Positions 58,464 through 64,000 of a stretch of DNA of 64,000 bases are shown here, piece by piece (position 1 is the first letter of the stretch; every line of letters begins with the position of its first letter). The notes under the pieces are model-generated. The model saw only the letters and a program-made list of their open reading frames with translations, did no database searches and was not told the origin of the DNA. Source of the stretch: Watersipora subatra (taxonomy: Eukaryota; Bryozoa; Gymnolaemata; Cheilostomatida; Watersiporidae); contig NC_088708.1 in the NCBI RefSeq assembly GCF_963576615.1, forward strand, positions 68,344,672 to 68,408,671, read 5' to 3'. A program made the translations under genes and the position numbers.

Positions 58464-61400
58464 ATGGGACAGAGGCTAACTAGCATGCTTCCTCAACGGG
58501 AAGCTGAAGGTGTGCAAGAGGTGTCAATTGCCAGTAGCAATGCTTACAAGTGGCCTCCAAAATCAGGTATCCATTGAATCTTAGTTAATCGGTCTTCTGT
58601 TTGTATCAGAGTGTGTTCTAGGTAGGTGAAGGTTTGGCTGTCAGAAAGCTTTGCTATCTTTCAAAATCTTTACAGATGTTTTTTGTCTGACAATGATTCG
58701 CTAAAAGAATTGAAATCTGCAGAAAAGTAAGCTGTTCAAAGAAACTCCTATGTTCAAAACCAGGTTGACTTTTGTAGCTACTAGACTTATAAGAATGCTG
58801 TTACACGGCGTCCTTATTGTACTATATATATACAGTAATACTTCAACTTACCAGTGCTCCAGCGTACGAGAAACTTGAGATACGAGCCAGCTTTTAAGCA
58901 CGGTTTAGCACTAACATACGAGCCATGTTTGAGATACGAGCACGTGAGTCAGTTGCCAAGTATGCTGGAGGTGTTTTATGAGAACAGCATCACTCTGTAT
59001 TTTTCAACTGCTCAGGTTATACTTTTGTACCGTGTTTTTTGGGCGCGATTTTTAGTGCAGAATTATGTGAATTAAAAGTAACGTGCGTTGATCGAAAGTT
59101 TGCGAGTAAAATGAAAGATAATGCAAAGAAAAAGCGAATGATAACAGTTGATATTAAACGGAAAATTATTGAAAAATATGCGAAATGTGTATGCATGATT
59201 GAGCTAGCTCAGCAATATGACAGAAATACATCCACAATTATCAAACAGAATGAATATAGTCAGGGCATTTAGTTCGCAAGACTAACCATAGTTTCTAAAC
59301 GGCGCAACGATCTTCGCCACCGCTGATGGAGAGACTGCTCAGGCATTGGATAAAAGATAAACAATTGGCCGGTGACAGCGTAACTGAAACGATGTTTCAA
59401 TAAAGGCGAAAAGGTCGGTGGTTAAAAGGCGAAAAGGCCTATGTGAAAAGGCCGGTGCTATCCATAAAAATTATAAAAATTAATAGACTTTCGGACATGT
59501 TGGCTAGTGGTCGTGCATTAAACCTTTGTGACGACACCTGTGTTCGTCCTAATCGCAACATGTTTAAAGGGCGACAAAGGCCAACGTCCTTAGATAGGTT
59601 TATCTGAAAACGGCCGGCTAGTCGTGAAAGCGAAACCAAGGAAAAATTAGCTAACCAGCGAGAAACTTCTAACTACGAACGCCGAAGCAATTTTAATTAC
59701 GTAAAGTTAAAAATGAAAGTTTGCTTTTAGGTTTGCTTCCAAGATTGTTTTTTAAGACATTGATAAAATCAAAATTTATCAAAGTCAACTGTTGTAATGA
59801 AGGATAACTTATCTCCCTCCCTGGCAAATGCTAGCGTTAGCTGCTATTGTATGTATTTAATTTTACATTTTAATTAATCACATTTCCTTGCATTATTTTT
59901 TATTTGTTGCTTTTTGACAGCATATGGTAAGTTAGGACAATAACCAACATGTTCTTTCTGTTACAATATCTGGTTTTGAGTGTTTTATTTACATTTTTTA
60001 GAGTATGGAAACCAATCAATATATATTTAATTGTTCTATATATAAATAAATTGCACCAACATGCGAGTAAATCAACATACGAGCTCAGTCTCGGAACGCA
60101 TTAAGCTCGTAAGTCGAAGCATGACTGTATGTATATATATGTTGTTCTTTTGTAAAAAAAAATTTGGAGAACAAGGCTAATGGCCTATTAAGCCTGGTTT
60201 CCATATACGCCGCAAAGCACCGGCGACAGCAGTGCAGACTATCAGCGGTGAAATGTGAACCTACCCGCCGAGTACTACCGGTAGTTACTGTCGGTCTACG
60301 CAAGAGTTTGGCGCTGTTCAAATTTTGCGAAGAGCCACAGGCAAAACCTTCCCGCAATTCACTGTACAGGTGAAGGTCACCATTATTGAAACGGTATGGC
60401 GAGTGAACATTTTTATGCGGTTATTAGCGATGCAGCTTTATGTGAACAGAAGCCGCCTAGTGTCGCAAGCGTTTTGCTGCGCAATATAACCGCCAGGTCT
60501 CGCAATTGATATGGGAACCAGGCTTTACTAAGATTTCTCTTTTGTTTGATTTTCCAATTCTTTTTTAAATTCATTAGTCTGTGAAATGATCAATTTTTTT
60601 TCAAGTTTTTTTAGCCATTTTGACAACAAAAATTATGGGAAGTGTTTTTTAAGAGTTTTGAAAGTAAGAAATCTTAAATTTGTAGTTATACAGTTCACCT
60701 TTCAGTGAGTTATTTCAGTTTTTAGTCATACATAAGTTTCTATAATAGTCTCTGGAATGTTTCATCAGTTGTGACGCTGAAAATCATTTAGAGCGTTACC
60801 CAAGTATTATAAAAAAGGTAGGTACATGTAATTATTTTAATTATATGAATAGGTTTGAGCAGTTATTAAATTTTTTATTTTGACTTCCGGCACTCCTCTT
60901 TCCTACACACAAATTTCTATACTCTGCTCTCAAATTGATCAAGATTATTTGCGTTTCGTATGTAGTTTTTGGGAAAACTTATGTCAAGTGTTTATAAAGT
61001 ACAGTCATACTTCAACTTACGAACTTAATGCGTTCCGAGACTGAGCTCGTATGTCAATTTACTCGCATGTTGGTGCAATTTATTTATATATAGAACAATT
61101 ATATATATTGATTGGTTTCCATACTCTAAAAAAAGCAAATAAAACACTCAAAACAAGATATTGTAACAGAAAGAACATGTTGGTTATTGTCCTTACGTAC
61201 TACATGCTTTCAAAAAGCAACAAATAAAAAATAATGCAAGAAAATGTGATTAATTAAAATGTAAAATTAAATACATACAATAGGAGTTAACACTCACATT
61301 TGCCAGGGAGGGAGATATAAGTTATCCTTCGTTACAACAGTTGACTTTGATAAATTTAGATTTTATCAAAGTGTTAAAAGACAAACTTAGAAGCAAACCT

Positions 61401-63780
61401 AAAAGCAAACTTTCGTTTTCAACTAAACGTAATTAAAATTTCTTCGGTGTTCATAGTTTGAAGTTTCTCGCTGGTTAGCGAGAAATTTTTCCTTTTTTTT
61501 TCGCTTTCACGACTAGCCGGCCGTTTTAAAATAAACCTAACTAAGGACGTTTGCCTTTGTCGCCTTTGCAACATGTTGCGATTAGGACGAACACAGGTGT
61601 CGTCACAAATGGTTAATGCACGACCACTAGCCAGCTTGTCCGAATGTCTATTAAACAGTTTGGATAAATAGCGCCGGCCTTTTCACATAGCATCGTTTCA
61701 GTTACGCTGTCACCGGCCAATTGTTTGTCCAATGCCATCAGCGGTCGTGAAGATCGCGGCACCGTTTAGAAACTATGGTTAGTCCTTTTGCGAACTAAAT
61801 GCCCTGAATATAATCCTTCTGTTTGATAATTATGAATTTCTGTATTTCTGTCATATATTGCCAAGCTAGCTCAATCATGCATACACATTTCGCATATTTT
61901 TCCGTTTAATATCAATTGTTATCATTTGCTTTTTCTTTGTATTATCTTTCATTTTACTGGCAAACTTTTGGTCTACTCACAGTACGTTTAATTCACATAA
62001 TTCTGCACAGAAAATCGTGCACAAAAACACGGTACAACAGTATAACCTGAGCAGTTGAAAAATACAGAGTGATGCTGTTCTCATAAAACACCTCCAGCAT
62101 ACTTGGCAACTGACTCAAGTGCTCGTATCTCAAACATGGCTCGTATGTTAGTGCTGAAACTTGCTTAAAAGCTGGCTCGTATCTCAAGTTTCTCGTACGT
62201 TGGAGCACTCGTAAGTTGAAGTATTACTGTATTGTAAAGAAGAAATCGTCAATTTATAGTTACTTCAGTTAGTCTTTGGAGAGATATTTAATTTTTCATT
62301 GGTTGTGATGAATTTTTATACCCAGCTCTCAAATTCTTTAAAATTTTACATTTTTCCTCTCAAGATTGACTATAAAATTTGTGAAGAGATGTTAAAGCTT
62401 TCTAAAAAGGAAAACCTTTCTAAAGCCTTTGAAACCTTTGGAAAAGCTTTCTAAAAGGAATTTTCAGTTATTGAAGTGGGTTTGCGACAAGGTAGCTAAT
62501 TTTTTGTTCTACAGTTAGTTTTCGTTTAATGATGATAATATGGTCATTTAAATAATTTGTCACCTAAATTCTTTCCAGAAACACCAGTGATAAATGAATT
62601 CATCGTTGAATAAATCTCATGATTTTAAAAACTAAGGTTAGATTATTTTGTCATCATTTGGCTATATGGCATCTTTTAATTTTTTTCTCTTATACATTGG
62701 CTACTCTTTACCTACTCTTTTTATAAGTGTCATCGCTATCATAAGCAAGGCACAGAAATTGTTGTAAGTTCAGTTGAACTAATGTTTTGATGTGATGTTG
62801 TATCATGAAAAATACAATTTTGTCAGTATTAGCTGAACACATTTCATTGTGCTTCATGTTAGTGCTTTATGAGGCATACTTGAACTCAAAACATTTGCTA
62901 GAGATAGTTATTGGTTACAGAGTGAAGATAACAAAAACTAAGGTTTCAATCAAGTATACAATGTAGCATTATTATATACCCTAGGACATTTATATTTCGC
63001 TAGCATCTAGTTTCGTGAGTAGCATACAGAGTAAAATTTCGCTGCAACTTAATTTCACATCTCTGATGAGTGCGAAAATATAGTGATGTGAAAATAAATG
63101 CAATGGAACAAGCATAATTAGATTCCTCAGGTTCAGTTTACCTATAAAAAAAAATTTCAATTTAGGACTAGTTTGTAATTGTGAACCGCAGGTAGAATGG
63201 TGTGGGCGAGATCGATAATGCAATTTGATCGCTTGCTGCCATTTGTTTTTTGGACTATCAATGAACAAAGCTATTTAATTTCGCATTTTCGCTCGTTCGT
63301 TATGATAGTTTAGTTTCGCACATGAAACTTTCGTGAGAGGATGACTCCGCGAAAGTTAGATGAGGCGAATACATAAGTGTCCTAGGGTACGTAGTACACA
63401 AATTAAAAACATCCTGAATCTGAAGCGTATTGTGGTAAATACGCGACAGCTAGGATTTGCCGGTATGAGTAACTTTGTTTCCATTAAAGATACTATTTCT
63501 AGGTAGGACATGCTTGAAAATTGCGTATATGTGGAGTTGTTCGAGCGGACCTTTAGCACAGAGTGGATTCGAATGTCTCAAAATAGTTGAGTAGAGAGCT
63601 GATCATTTTTCAATACGCATTCATGCCATAGCATTTGTACTGTCTGGACTGTATGATGTAGGAAATTATTTTGGAAGTCATTTCATTATGGGAGGAGAGC
63701 GATTTGATAGCCAACCACCAGAAGCATTTTTATTTGGAGAAAACTCGGACCTTAACTTCCTCGGCAATCGTCCAATGCCG
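58464..63780 (+). CDS. MGRN1: E3 ubiquitin ligase MGRN1/RNF157, first two coding exons (continues off window)
   Basis: Exon 1 is 58464-58566 and exon 2 is 63662-63780; both end in good donors and join in phase 1. The 74 residues seen begin MGQRLTS. The segment AYKWPPKSG leads into NYFGSHFIMGGERFD and FGENSDLNFLGNRPMP, the highly conserved start of mahogunin-type ligases. Gly2 with Thr6 fits an N-myristoylation signal. The RING domain lies downstream, outside the window. Intron 1 (5.1 kb) holds two inverted Tigger copies and a TTA-flanked MITE. MGRN1 and RNF157 cannot be separated from this part. Confidence 0.93.
58831..60129 (+). mobile_element. Tigger/pogo-like element, family A, copy 2
   Basis: TA-flanked, with ends CAGTAATACTTCAACTTACC and the inverse of CAGTCATGCTTCGACTTACG. 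On the plus strand, 58854-59272 encodes the N-terminal frames (MLQRTRNLRYEP; then, with a frame break, [20 protein letters not shown] and the helix-turn-helix). The C-terminal tail is near 59560-59730 (RQRPTSLDRF-like), with no catalytic core between. It lies in intron 1 of the MGRN1-like gene. Confidence 0.87.
60188..60527. mobile_element. MITE with TTA target duplication, copy 2
   Basis: The ends AGCCTGGTTTCCATAT and ATGGGAACCAGGCT are flanked by TTA (60188-60190 and 60525-60527). It is 340 bp with a GC-richer interior unlike copy 1, so only the ends are shared. Confidence 0.8.
61000..62231 (-). mobile_element. Tigger/pogo-like element, family A, copy 3
   Basis: TA-flanked, with ends CAGTCATACTTCAACTTACG and the inverse of CAGTAATACTTCAACTTACG. 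It has the same internal deletion form as copies 1 and 2. The N-terminal frame ([14 protein letters not shown]) is at 62208-61993 on the minus strand. It points opposite to copy 2, 870 bp away, in the same intron. Confidence 0.87.
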
Positions 63781-64000
63781 GTAAGCAATAAGTTGATTCG
63801 TTCATGATTATTTATGTTACTTTATATTATTTATGATCTCAAACCTAGATCCAGACTTATTAAAGTTGGGTACGCTGAAACCGCTGGGTCTCTTTCTCAG
63901 TTTTTTTATAAACTTTCAAATATTATAATAGTTTTAACCCGTGTTGATTGATTTATTGTGCTATATTTTTGTGTTAATGGTTTTGTTTTAAAGTACATGC

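Overview
The window is eukaryotic nuclear DNA from an animal. Six genes with animal orthologues can be rebuilt exon by exon (five split by GT-AG introns, one intronless), and the spaces between exons are full of DNA transposons, MITEs, SINE-like repeats and minisatellites. The AT-rich, repeat-dense character suggests an invertebrate. I cannot name the phylum from sequence alone. The gene models were joined by hand from splice sites, reading phase and family resemblance; nothing was searched against a database.

Layout, left to right. (1) 1-10371, minus strand: a SEC23IP/DDHD2-type phospholipase gene; ten exons are found and the 3' part lies off the left edge. (2) 10372-14070: intergenic, holding a decayed mariner copy that is itself split by a TTAA-flanked element. 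(3) 14071-31568, minus: a complete TIA1/TIAR gene, 11 exons and 395 residues, with three RRM domains and a Q/W/G-rich tail. (4) 31569-32153: a 585-bp head-to-head promoter region. (5) 32154-46043, plus: a 12-exon gene for a 534-residue coiled-coil protein that I do not recognise; its introns carry three large minisatellites. (6) 47016-48038, plus: an intronless queuosine 5'-phosphate glycosidase gene (QNG1 family). (7) 48773-53408, minus: a three-exon UBALD1/2 gene, convergent with QNG1. (8) 58464 to beyond the right edge, plus: the first two coding exons of an MGRN1/RNF157 E3 ubiquitin ligase gene.

Mobile DNA. Families seen at least twice are: a ~890-bp element with ~135-bp inverted ends and TTAA target duplications (five copies); two Tigger/pogo-like families flanked by TA (three and two copies); a foldback element (three copies); a ~405-bp MITE whose ends contain CTTTTCGGACTAT (two copies); a MITE with TTA duplications (two copies); and SINE-like units with tRNA-like heads. 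A hAT-type MITE has a perfect 8-bp duplication.

Most interesting points. The last intron of the TIA1 gene is stop-free, divisible by three, and has a weak donor followed by a U-run, the architecture that TIA1 proteins themselves recognise; this suggests autoregulated intron retention. In the coiled-coil gene, the exon 5/intron 5 junction has been amplified into about 25 tandem copies, about 15 of them with a GTAAGT donor core. The genes share no pathway; they are ordinary housekeeping neighbours in lipid/secretory, RNA-binding, tRNA-modification and ubiquitin roles.
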